Shown piece after piece: positions 6,545 to 12,852 of a stretch of DNA of 12,852 nucleotides. Origin of the DNA: Pseudomonadota bacterium. GTDB taxonomy: Bacteria > Pseudomonadota > Gammaproteobacteria > Xanthomonadales > Rhodanobacteraceae. The translations under genes and the position numbers were made by a program. Numbering within the stretch: position 1 is the first letter of the stretch; each line of letters begins with the position of its first letter. Below the pieces are notes generated by a model that saw nothing but the letters and a program-made list of their open reading frames with translations, made no database searches and had not been told where the DNA came from. The stretch lies in the NCBI GenBank assembly GCA_021777635.1, contig JAJYDI010000043.1, positions 1 through 12,852 on the forward strand. Direction: 5' to 3'.

Positions 6545-7959
6545 TGTCCGCGCGCACGCTGCTCGACAAGCTCTGGGACGCGCACCAGGTCACGGCGGAG
6601 ACGCCGGATACACCAGCCCTGCTGTACGTCGACCTGCACCTGGTGCACGAGGTGACCTCGCCGCAGGCCTTCGCCGAGCTGCGCGCACGCGACCTGCGGG
6701 TGCGCCGTCCGGAACGCGTTCTGGCGACGCTCGACCACTCCACGCCGACCCTCGCGGCCGATGCGCAGGGCCGGCGTCCCTACATCACGCCCGAGGCCGA
6801 GGCGCAGGTGCGGATGCTCGAGCACAACTGCCGCGAGTTCGGCATCGAGCTGCTGGGCATCGAGCACCCGCAGCGCGGCATCGTGCACGTGATCGGACCG
6901 GAGCTGGGCGCGACACAGCCGGGGATGACCATTGTCTGCGGCGACAGCCACACCAGCACCCACGGCGCATTCGGCGCGCTGGCCTTCGGCATCGGAACCA
7001 GCGAGGTCGGCCACGTCCTGGCCAGCCAATGCCTGCTGCAGCGCAAGCCGAAGTCCATGGCGATCGAAGTTCGCGGACACCTGCCGCCAGGCGTCAGCGC
7101 CAAGGATCTGGTGCTGCACATCATCGGCCGCATCGGCATCGATGGCGGCACCGGCTGCGTGATCGAGTATCGCGGCGAAGCGATCCGCGCGCTGTCGATG
7201 GAAGAGCGCATGACCGTCTGCAACATGTCGATCGAGGCCGGCGCGCGCGCCGGCATGATCGCTCCGGACGAAGTCACGTTCGCCTGGCTCAAGGATCGCG
7301 CGCGGGCACCGCGGGGCGTTGCCTGGGAGAACGCCATGGTTCGCTGGAAAAACGTGCGCAGCGATCCGGATGCGCGCTTCGACCGGGTCGTCGAGATCGA
7401 TGCCGGCGCGGTTCGCCCGACGCTGAGCTACGGCACGCATCCCGGCATGGTCATGGCCATCGACGCCACCGTGCCCGCGGCGGGCGACGGGCAGACTCGG
7501 CGCGCGCTGGCCTACATGGGCCTGCAGGCCGGCGCGCGCCTGCTGGGCACGCCGGTGGATGTGGTGTTCGTCGGCAGCTGCACCAACGGACGTCTGTCCG
7601 ACCTGCGCGCCGCCGCCGAGGTGCTGCGCGGGCGCCGCGTCAACGCGCGCGTGCGCATGCTGGTGGTGCCGGGCTCGGCCGCGGTGAAGCAGGCCGCCGA
7701 GCGCGAGGGGCTGCACGAGGTGTTCCGCGCCGCGGGCGCCGAGTGGCGCGAGCCCGGTTGCTCGATGTGCATCGCCATGAACGGTGACCACGTCGCGCCG
7801 GGCCAGCTCGCGGTCAGCACCAGCAACCGCAATTTCGAGGGCCGTCAGGGCCCGGGAGCGCGCACCGTGCTGGCCAGTCCGGCCAGCGCCGCCGCCGCCG
7901 CCGTGGCCGGTTGCATCGCCGACCCGCGCGCCTATCTGATCACGGAGGCTGTGGCATGA
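6544..7959 (+). CDS. leuC: 3-isopropylmalate dehydratase, large subunit
   Basis: With LeuD it isomerises 2-isopropylmalate to 3-isopropylmalate using a [4Fe-4S] cluster. The protein has 471 residues, close to the E. coli size of 466, and is of the aconitase family. Conserved features visible include DHSTPT near residue 63, [23 protein letters not shown] from residue 133, and the three cluster cysteines: Cys346 in GSCTNGR, and Cys406 and Cys409 in [11 protein letters not shown]. The C-terminal [20 protein letters not shown] block is intact. A strong GGAGG (6532-6536) precedes ATG 6544, and the start shares its A with the ilvE stop (TGATG). The gene overlaps leuD by four bases, which suits equal synthesis of the two subunits. 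Confidence 0.97.
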   Translation: MSARTLLDKLWDAHQVTAETPDTPALLYVDLHLVHEVTSPQAFAELRARDLRVRRPERVLATLDHSTPTLAADAQGRRPYITPEAEAQVRMLEHNCREFGIELLGIEHPQRGIVHVIGPELGATQPGMTIVCGDSHTSTHGAFGALAFGIGTSEVGHVLASQCLLQRKPKSMAIEVRGHLPPGVSAKDLVLHIIGRIGIDGGTGCVIEYRGEAIRALSMEERMTVCNMSIEAGARAGMIAPDEVTFAWLKDRARAPRGVAWENAMVRWKNVRSDPDARFDRVVEIDAGAVRPTLSYGTHPGMVMAIDATVPAAGDGQTRRALAYMGLQAGARLLGTPVDVVFVGSCTNGRLSDLRAAAEVLRGRRVNARVRMLVVPGSAAVKQAAEREGLHEVFRAAGAEWREPGCSMCIAMNGDHVAPGQLAVSTSNRNFEGRQGPGARTVLASPASAAAAAVAGCIADPRAYLITEAVA

Positions 7960-8534
7960 ATCCGATCCGCCGCGTGCACTCGCGCACCCTGGTGCTGGCG
8001 CACGAGAACATCGACACCGACCGCATCATCCCGGCGCGCTTTCTCACCACCACCGAACGCAGCGGCCTCGGCCGACACGCGTTCCAGGACTGGCGCTATC
8101 GCAACGACGGCTCACCCGACCCCGAGTTCGTGCTCAATCGGCCCGAGGCGCTGGGATGCGAAATCCTGGTCGCGGGACGCAACTTCGGGTGCGGTTCTTC
8201 GCGCGAGCACGCGCCGTGGGCCCTGCTCGATGCCGGCCTGCGCGCGGTGATCAGCTGCGAGATCGCGGACATCTTTCGCGCGAACGCGCTCAAGAACGGT
8301 CTGCTTGCGATCACCGTGGAGGCCGCCGAGCACCGCTTCCTGCTCGAACATCCGGGCCTGGAACTGGACATCGACCTGGTGAGTGCCGAGATCGAGCTTC
8401 CCGACGGCGGACGCTTCGGCTTCGCTCTGGAAGCCTTTGCGCGCCACTGCCTGATCGAGGGTACCGACCAGCTCGGGTTTCTGCTGCGCCACGACGCGGC
8501 GATCCGCCACTTCGAGGAGCAGCGCGCCGCATGA
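7956..8534 (+). CDS. leuD: 3-isopropylmalate dehydratase, small subunit
   Basis: This is the swivel-domain partner of LeuC, 192 residues against about 201 in E. coli. It begins with the typical [23 protein letters not shown] segment in which the NIDTD and RIIPARF elements are conserved. It continues with [17 protein letters not shown] at about 74-90, the substrate-loop motif of the family, followed by the [18 protein letters not shown] block. Start ATG 7956 has GGAGG at 7944-7948 and overlaps the leuC stop (ATGA). The in-frame ATG-less extension upstream lies wholly within leuC and is not used. It overlaps leuB by four bases. Confidence 0.96.
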   Translation: MNPIRRVHSRTLVLAHENIDTDRIIPARFLTTTERSGLGRHAFQDWRYRNDGSPDPEFVLNRPEALGCEILVAGRNFGCGSSREHAPWALLDAGLRAVISCEIADIFRANALKNGLLAITVEAAEHRFLLEHPGLELDIDLVSAEIELPDGGRFGFALEAFARHCLIEGTDQLGFLLRHDAAIRHFEEQRAA

Positions 8535-9613
8535 ACGCCCGCATCGTCCTGCTCCCCGGCGACGGCATCGGCCCCGAAGTCACGGCCGCCGCCGTGGCCT
8601 GCCTCGACGCCGTTGCCGAAATTCACGGCGGCCGGCTCCACTTCAGCGAACACCCGGTCGGCGGCTGCGCGATCGACGCCAGCGGCACAGCGCTGCCCGA
8701 CAGCACGCGCGCGGCCTGCATCGCGGCCGATGCGGTGCTGTTGGGCGCGGTCGGCGGGCCGAAGTGGTCCGACCCGCGCGCGCCGGTGCGCCCCGAGCAG
8801 GGCCTGCTGGCGCTGCGCGCGGCGATGGGCGTGTACGCGAACCTGCGCCCGGTGCAGGTGCACCCGCGCGCGGCGCAGTTCTCGCCGCTTCGTAGCGAAA
8901 GGCTGCGCGGCGTGGATCTGCTGTTCGTGCGCGAACTGACCGGAGGTATCTACTTCGGTGCCAAGACGCGTGACGCCGCGGGCGCGTCCGACCTGTGCAG
9001 CTACAGCGTGGTCGAGATCGAGCGAGTGCTGCGCCGCGGCTTCGAGCTGGCGCGAGGGCGCCGGCGAAAGCTCACCTCGGTGGACAAGGCCAACGTGATG
9101 GAGACCTCGCGGCTCTGGCGCGAGATCGCGCAGCGCCTGGCCGGCGAGTACCCCGAGGTCAAGCTCGAGCACCAGTTGGTCGATTCGATGGCCATGCTGC
9201 TGCTGGCCCGGCCGGCCGATTTCGACGTGATCGTCAGCGAGAACCTGTTTGGCGACATTCTCACCGACGAGGCCGCCGCGATCGCCGGTTCGCTGGGCCT
9301 GCTGCCCTCGGCCTCGCTGGGCGACGGCCCGCGCGGCCTCTATGAGCCGATCCACGGCTCGGCGCCCGACATCGCCGGCCGCGGCATCGCCAACCCGGCC
9401 GGCGCGATCGCCAGCGCCGCACTGCTGCTGCGCCATTCGCTGGGCCGGGAGGCGGCGGCTTGCGCACTCGAGAACGCGCTCTGGCTGGCGCTCGAGGACG
9501 GCGTGCTGACGCCCGACCTGGGCGGCCGCCACGGCACCGCAGATCTCACGGCCGCGGTGATCGGCCACCTGTGGTCGCAGTCGGCGGTGGATGCCGCGGT
9601 GGCGCGCGCATGA
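8531..9613 (+). CDS. leuB: 3-isopropylmalate dehydrogenase
   Basis: It oxidises and decarboxylates 3-isopropylmalate with NAD to 2-ketoisocaproate. The 360-residue length is close to the E. coli 363. Family features in order are [13 protein letters not shown] at the N-terminus, [18 protein letters not shown] with the active-site Tyr, [15 protein letters not shown] with Lys186, and [26 protein letters not shown] with metal-binding Asp242 and Asp246. The nucleotide-site [19 protein letters not shown] follows. The start ATG 8531 overlaps the leuD stop (ATGA), with GAGGAG at 8514-8519, 11 bases upstream, a rather long spacing that may rely on coupling. The end overlaps ilvD by four bases. Confidence 0.97.
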   Translation: MNARIVLLPGDGIGPEVTAAAVACLDAVAEIHGGRLHFSEHPVGGCAIDASGTALPDSTRAACIAADAVLLGAVGGPKWSDPRAPVRPEQGLLALRAAMGVYANLRPVQVHPRAAQFSPLRSERLRGVDLLFVRELTGGIYFGAKTRDAAGASDLCSYSVVEIERVLRRGFELARGRRRKLTSVDKANVMETSRLWREIAQRLAGEYPEVKLEHQLVDSMAMLLLARPADFDVIVSENLFGDILTDEAAAIAGSLGLLPSASLGDGPRGLYEPIHGSAPDIAGRGIANPAGAIASAALLLRHSLGREAAACALENALWLALEDGVLTPDLGGRHGTADLTAAVIGHLWSQSAVDAAVARA

Positions 9614-11286
9614 GCGGCCCACATCGCAAACCGCTGCGCAGCGATGCCATCAAGACCGGGCCCGATCGCGCCCCGGCGCGCGCGATGCTGCGCGCCACCG
9701 GGCTCGACGATGCGGCGCTGGCGCGGCCGCTGGTGGCGGTCGTGCACACCTGGACCGACGTCTCGCCCTGCAACCTCAATCTGCGCGATCTGGCGGCGGC
9801 CGCGGCGGAAGGCATCCGCGCCGCAGGCGGCACACCGGTCGAGTTCAACACCATCGCGGTCACCGACGGCATCGCCATGGGCACGCCCGGCATGCGCGCC
9901 TCGCTGGTCTCGCGCGAGGTCATCACCGATTCGATCGAGCTGGCCGTCGAGGGCCACTGCCTGGACGCTGTGCTGGTTCTGTGCGGCTGCGACAAGACGA
10001 TCCCCGCCGCGGCGATGGCGCTGGCGCGCATGAACCTGCCAGGGCTGGTGCTGTATGGTGGCAGCATCGCGCACGGCACGCTCGCTGGTCGCCACATCAC
10101 CGTGCAGGAAGTCTTCGAGGCGGTCGGCGCGCATGGTGCCGGCACGCTGGACGATGCCGGCTTGCGCGCGGTGGAAACCCGCGCCTGTCCGGGCGCCGGC
10201 GCCTGCGGCGGCCAGTTCACCGCCAACACCATGGCGATGGTGCTGACCGCGCTGGGGCTGTCGCTGCTTGGCAGCAACGACATCCCGGCCACTGATCCCG
10301 CAAAGCGCCTCGCGGCGCGGCGCTGTGGCGCGCACCTGATGCACCTGCTCGAACACGGGCCACTGCCGCGCGAGGTCCTCACGCCCGCCGCGTTCCGCAA
10401 CGCCGCGCGCATGGTGGCGGCCACGGCGGGATCGACCAACGGCGTGTTGCATCTGCTGGCAATCGCGCACGAGGCCGGCGTGCCGTTCGGGCTGGAGGAT
10501 TTCGAACGGGCCTCGCGCAGCACCCCGGTCATTGCCGACCTCAAGCCGGCCGGACGCTATACCGCGGTCGAGCTGACGGCGGCGGGCGGTACTGCCACGG
10601 TGGCGCAGATGCTGCACGCGGCCGGCATGCTCGAGGATTCCCCTACGGTCAGCGGCCGCGGCCTGTTCGCGGAACTCGCCGACGCTCCGTCGCCGCCGGC
10701 CGGGCAGGACGTGGTGCATCCGGTGTCGGCACCGCTGAAACCGCGCGGAGGCTTCAGCATCCTCTACGGCAGCCTCGCTCCCGAGGGCTGCGTGCTCAAG
10801 CTGGCCGGCGCGGGCCGCACGCATTTCACCGGACCGGCGCGCGTGTTCGAGAGCGAGTCGGCGGCCTTCGCCGCCGTGCAGGCCGGTGCCATCCGCGCGG
10901 GCGACGTGGTGGTGATCCGCAACGAAGGCCCGGCCGGAGGTCCCGGCATGCGCGAGATGCTGGCGGTGACCGCGGCGCTGGTCGGGCGCGGGCTCGGCGG
11001 CGAGGTCGCGCTGATCACCGACGGCCGCTTCAGCGGCGCGACCCATGGCGTGATGGTCGGCCATATCGCGCCGGAAGCCGCGCGCGGCGGCCCGATCGCG
11101 CTGTTGCGCGAGGGCGATGCGGTGGTCATCGATGCCGATACCCGGCGCATCGATGGCCCGGAAGATCTCGAATCGCGGCGCGCCTCGTGGATTCCGCGCG
11201 AGCCACCGGTGCGCCACGGCGCGCTGGCCAAGTACGCCCATCTGGTCAGTTCGGCCTCGCGTGGCGCGGTTACCGAACCCTGCTGA
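9610..11286 (+). CDS. ilvD: Dihydroxyacid dehydratase
   Basis: It dehydrates 2,3-dihydroxy-3-methyl(but/pent)anoate to the keto acids of Val and Ile. The protein has 558 residues and belongs to the IlvD/Edd family. Three cysteines expected to hold the Fe-S cluster are visible: Cys54 (SPCNLN), Cys127 (CGCDKTIPA) and Cys199 ([14 protein letters not shown]). [12 protein letters not shown] near 470 includes the catalytic Ser475. CDKTIPA and the shorter length match the Bacillus/actinobacterial/plant-like subfamily rather than the E. coli enzyme, which is about 616 aa with CDKITPG. Sugar-acid dehydratases of the same family are the alternative, but the operon context strongly favours DHAD. ATG 9610 overlaps the leuB stop (ATGA), with GGTGG at 9598-9602. 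A 33-base gap follows before ilvC. Confidence 0.93.
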   Translation: MSGPHRKPLRSDAIKTGPDRAPARAMLRATGLDDAALARPLVAVVHTWTDVSPCNLNLRDLAAAAAEGIRAAGGTPVEFNTIAVTDGIAMGTPGMRASLVSREVITDSIELAVEGHCLDAVLVLCGCDKTIPAAAMALARMNLPGLVLYGGSIAHGTLAGRHITVQEVFEAVGAHGAGTLDDAGLRAVETRACPGAGACGGQFTANTMAMVLTALGLSLLGSNDIPATDPAKRLAARRCGAHLMHLLEHGPLPREVLTPAAFRNAARMVAATAGSTNGVLHLLAIAHEAGVPFGLEDFERASRSTPVIADLKPAGRYTAVELTAAGGTATVAQMLHAAGMLEDSPTVSGRGLFAELADAPSPPAGQDVVHPVSAPLKPRGGFSILYGSLAPEGCVLKLAGAGRTHFTGPARVFESESAAFAAVQAGAIRAGDVVVIRNEGPAGGPGMREMLAVTAALVGRGLGGEVALITDGRFSGATHGVMVGHIAPEAARGGPIALLREGDAVVIDADTRRIDGPEDLESRRASWIPREPPVRHGALAKYAHLVSSASRGAVTEPC

Positions 11287-11319
11287 CCCTCCCCTTCCCA
11301 TGCCTTCACGGAGACTTCC

Positions 11320-12360
11320 ATGACTTCGATCCAGCCGAGCCTCGAACCCCTCAAGGGCCAGCACATCGGCATCCTCGGTTACGGCAGCCAAGGCCGCGCG
11401 CATGCACTCAACCTTCGCGATTCCGGCCTCGATGTGCGCGTCGGGCTGCGTCCGGGCGGCGCCACCACGGCGCAGGCGCGCGCCGACGGCTTCCGCGTGG
11501 CCGCGCCGGCCGAAGTGGTCCGCGGCAGCGACCTGGTCGCCGTGCTCACCCCGGACATGGTGCAGCCGCAACTCTATCGCGAGGCGATCGCGCCGCATCT
11601 GCGCCGCGGCGGCGCGCTGTTGTTCGCGCACGGGCTCAACGTGCACTTCGGCATGATCGAGCCACGCATCGACATCGACGTGGTGCTGGTGGCGCCCAAG
11701 GGTCCCGGCGCGCTGGTGCGCCGCGAATACGCGCGCGGCGCCGGCGTGCCCTGCCTGTTCGCGGTGCATCAGGACGCCGGCGGCCATGCGCGCGAGCGCG
11801 TGCTGGCCTACGCGGCGGGGATCGGCGGGGCGCGCACGCAGCTGATCGAAACCTCGCTTCGCGAGGAGACCGAGACGGACCTGTTCGGCGAGCAGGCAGT
11901 GTTGTGCGGTGGTGCCACCGAGCTGGTGCTGCAGGGTTTCGAGACCCTCGTCGAGGCCGGCTACCAGCCCGAGGTCGCCTATTACGAGTGCATGCACGAG
12001 CTCAAGCTGATCGTCGACCTGCTGTATGAGGGCGGCCTCGCGCAGATGCACAAATACGTCTCGGAGACCGCCCAGTACGGCGACTTGACCCGCGGCCCGC
12101 GGGTGATCAACGCGGAAACGCGGCAGCGCATGCGCGAGGTGCTGGCCGAAATCCGCGATGGACGTTTCGCGCGCGAGTGGGTGGCCGAATACGCCGCCGG
12201 CAATCCCAACTACAAGGCGCTCAAGCAGCGCGACCTGGAGCATCCGATCGAGAAGATCGGCTCGGCGCTGCGCGCGCAGATGGGCTGGCTGCAGGCGCCC
12301 GGGGCCGCAGTCGCGGGCACGCCCGGCGCGCCGGTCAAGAAGTCCGGCACGGGTGGCTGA
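11320..12360 (+). CDS. ilvC: Ketol-acid reductoisomerase, class I
   Basis: It isomerises and reduces acetolactate or acetohydroxybutyrate with NAD(P)H and Mg. The 346-residue size is that of class I enzymes. The Rossmann fingerprint [17 protein letters not shown] lies at 20-36. Active-site residues visible are Lys127 (VAPKGPG), Asp187 and Glu191 ([10 protein letters not shown]), and Glu223 and Glu227 ([13 protein letters not shown]). The cofactor-phosphate loop reads GLRPGGATT at 42-50. The C-terminus after about residue 325 is a Gly/Ala/Pro/Lys tail outside the conserved fold. ATG 11320 has GGAG at 11310-11313, the clearest site in the distal part of the operon, matching the 33-base gap from ilvD. 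The ilvG ATG follows one base after the stop. Confidence 0.97.
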   Translation: MTSIQPSLEPLKGQHIGILGYGSQGRAHALNLRDSGLDVRVGLRPGGATTAQARADGFRVAAPAEVVRGSDLVAVLTPDMVQPQLYREAIAPHLRRGGALLFAHGLNVHFGMIEPRIDIDVVLVAPKGPGALVRREYARGAGVPCLFAVHQDAGGHARERVLAYAAGIGGARTQLIETSLREETETDLFGEQAVLCGGATELVLQGFETLVEAGYQPEVAYYECMHELKLIVDLLYEGGLAQMHKYVSETAQYGDLTRGPRVINAETRQRMREVLAEIRDGRFAREWVAEYAAGNPNYKALKQRDLEHPIEKIGSALRAQMGWLQAPGAAVAGTPGAPVKKSGTGG

Positions 12361-12361
12361 G

Positions 12362-12852
12362 ATGGCCGAAAGCGGCGTGATCGGGGCCCGCCTTCGCAGC
12401 GGCGCGCAGTGGTTGGTGGCGGCCCTCGAAGCCGAGGGCGTCGACACGATCTTCGGCTACCCGGGCGGAGCGATCATGCCGGTGTACGACGCGCTGGTGG
12501 ACAGCAAGTTGCGCCACATTCTGGTGCGCCACGAGCAGGGCGCGGCGCTGGCCGCCGACGGCTATGCGCGTGCCGGCGGTCGCATCGGCGTGTGCCTGGC
12601 CACGTCGGGACCGGGCGCCACCAACCTGCTCACGGGCATCGCCAACGCATACCTGGATTCGGTGCCGCTGCTGGCGATCACCGGCCAGGTCGCCAGCGGG
12701 CTGATGGGTACCGATGCCTTTCAGGAAGTCGACATCTTCGGCATGAGCCTGCCGGTGGTGAAGCACAGCTTCATCGTGCGCCGCACCGAGGACGTCGCCG
12801 CGGTGGTGCACGAGGCCTGCGCGATCGCGCGCAGCGGCCGTCCCGGGCCGGT
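12362..12852 (+). CDS. ilvG: Acetolactate synthase large subunit, 5' part (runs off window)
   Basis: Only the first 163 residues are present. They match the N-terminal thiamine-diphosphate domain of acetohydroxyacid synthase: [45 protein letters not shown] with the catalytic Glu58, [20 protein letters not shown] and ITGQV-x5[13 protein letters not shown]. The wording is closest to E. coli IlvG ([23 protein letters not shown]), so I prefer ilvG, though ilvB is an equally usual name. The enzyme condenses pyruvate with pyruvate or 2-ketobutyrate, the first common step. The start at ATG 12362, one base after the ilvC stop, has only a weak GGTGG (12352-12356) and gives about 12 residues more than E. 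coli IlvG; GTG 12377 is an alternative. Whether a small subunit (ilvM/ilvN) follows cannot be seen. Confidence 0.93.
   Translation, partial: MAESGVIGARLRSGAQWLVAALEAEGVDTIFGYPGGAIMPVYDALVDSKLRHILVRHEQGAALAADGYARAGGRIGVCLATSGPGATNLLTGIANAYLDSVPLLAITGQVASGLMGTDAFQEVDIFGMSLPVVKHSFIVRRTEDVAAVVHEACAIARSGRPGP

Noticed and set aside
11287..11319. Possible regulatory element in the 33-base ilvD-ilvC gap
   Set aside because: It holds only a pyrimidine-rich stretch and the ilvC ribosome site. There is no hairpin, promoter or leader frame.
9340..12447. A 1035-codon open frame on the - strand opposite ilvD and ilvC
   Set aside because: It lies across three well-identified + strand genes and has low-complexity Arg/His/Gln-rich composition. 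It is best explained as a GC-skew shadow, as are similar long - strand frames at 3964-5517, 6307-7791 and 8096-9622.

Overview
The window is GC-rich DNA from a Gram-negative bacterium. It looks like a gammaproteobacterium, and the Xanthomonadales (Lysobacterales) are my best guess. That placement is inference. It rests on a ribosome-type branched-chain amino acid attenuator with a Leu/Ile/Val-rich leader peptide, an enterobacterial-type IlvE (325 aa, catalytic Lys at residue 160), a start of an acetolactate synthase that closely resembles enterobacterial IlvG, and very strong G/C preference at third codon positions. Every gene lies on the + strand.

Region 1 (1-3543) holds two genes of the upstream unit. 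The first is the 3' part of a TraB/PrgY-family membrane protein. The second is a large Ala/Arg-rich DUF349-family protein that starts 7 bases after the TraB stop. Neither has an assigned biochemical role that I can support.

Region 2 (3544-3951, about 400 bases) is the control region of the next operon. It contains, in order: a perfect 12-bp palindrome, a promoter with a consensus -35 box, a 46-codon leader peptide ending in a Leu-Ile-Leu-Leu-Ala-Val-Leu-Leu-Ile-Thr block, an octamer in the leader that can pair with the 5' arm of the terminator, and a strong intrinsic terminator with 9 T residues. This is a complete transcription attenuator. The predicted transcription start falls on or very near the leader ATG, so the leader peptide may be made from a leaderless mRNA.

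Region 3 (3952-12852) is a tightly packed branched-chain amino acid operon: leuA - ilvE - leuC - leuD - leuB - ilvD - ilvC - ilvG/ilvB (cut by the window end). Successive genes overlap by 35, 1, 4, 4 and 4 bases from leuA to ilvD. They are then separated by 33 bases (ilvD-ilvC) and 1 base (ilvC-ilvG). Acetolactate synthase (IlvG), reductoisomerase (IlvC) and dihydroxyacid dehydratase (IlvD) make the 2-keto acids of valine and isoleucine. LeuA, LeuCD and LeuB convert 2-ketoisovalerate to 2-ketoisocaproate. IlvE carries out the final transamination for all three amino acids. Pooling the common ilv steps and the leu branch behind one leader that senses Leu, Ile and Val together is the most interesting property of the window. 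I saw no mobile elements, CRISPR arrays, tRNA or rRNA genes.
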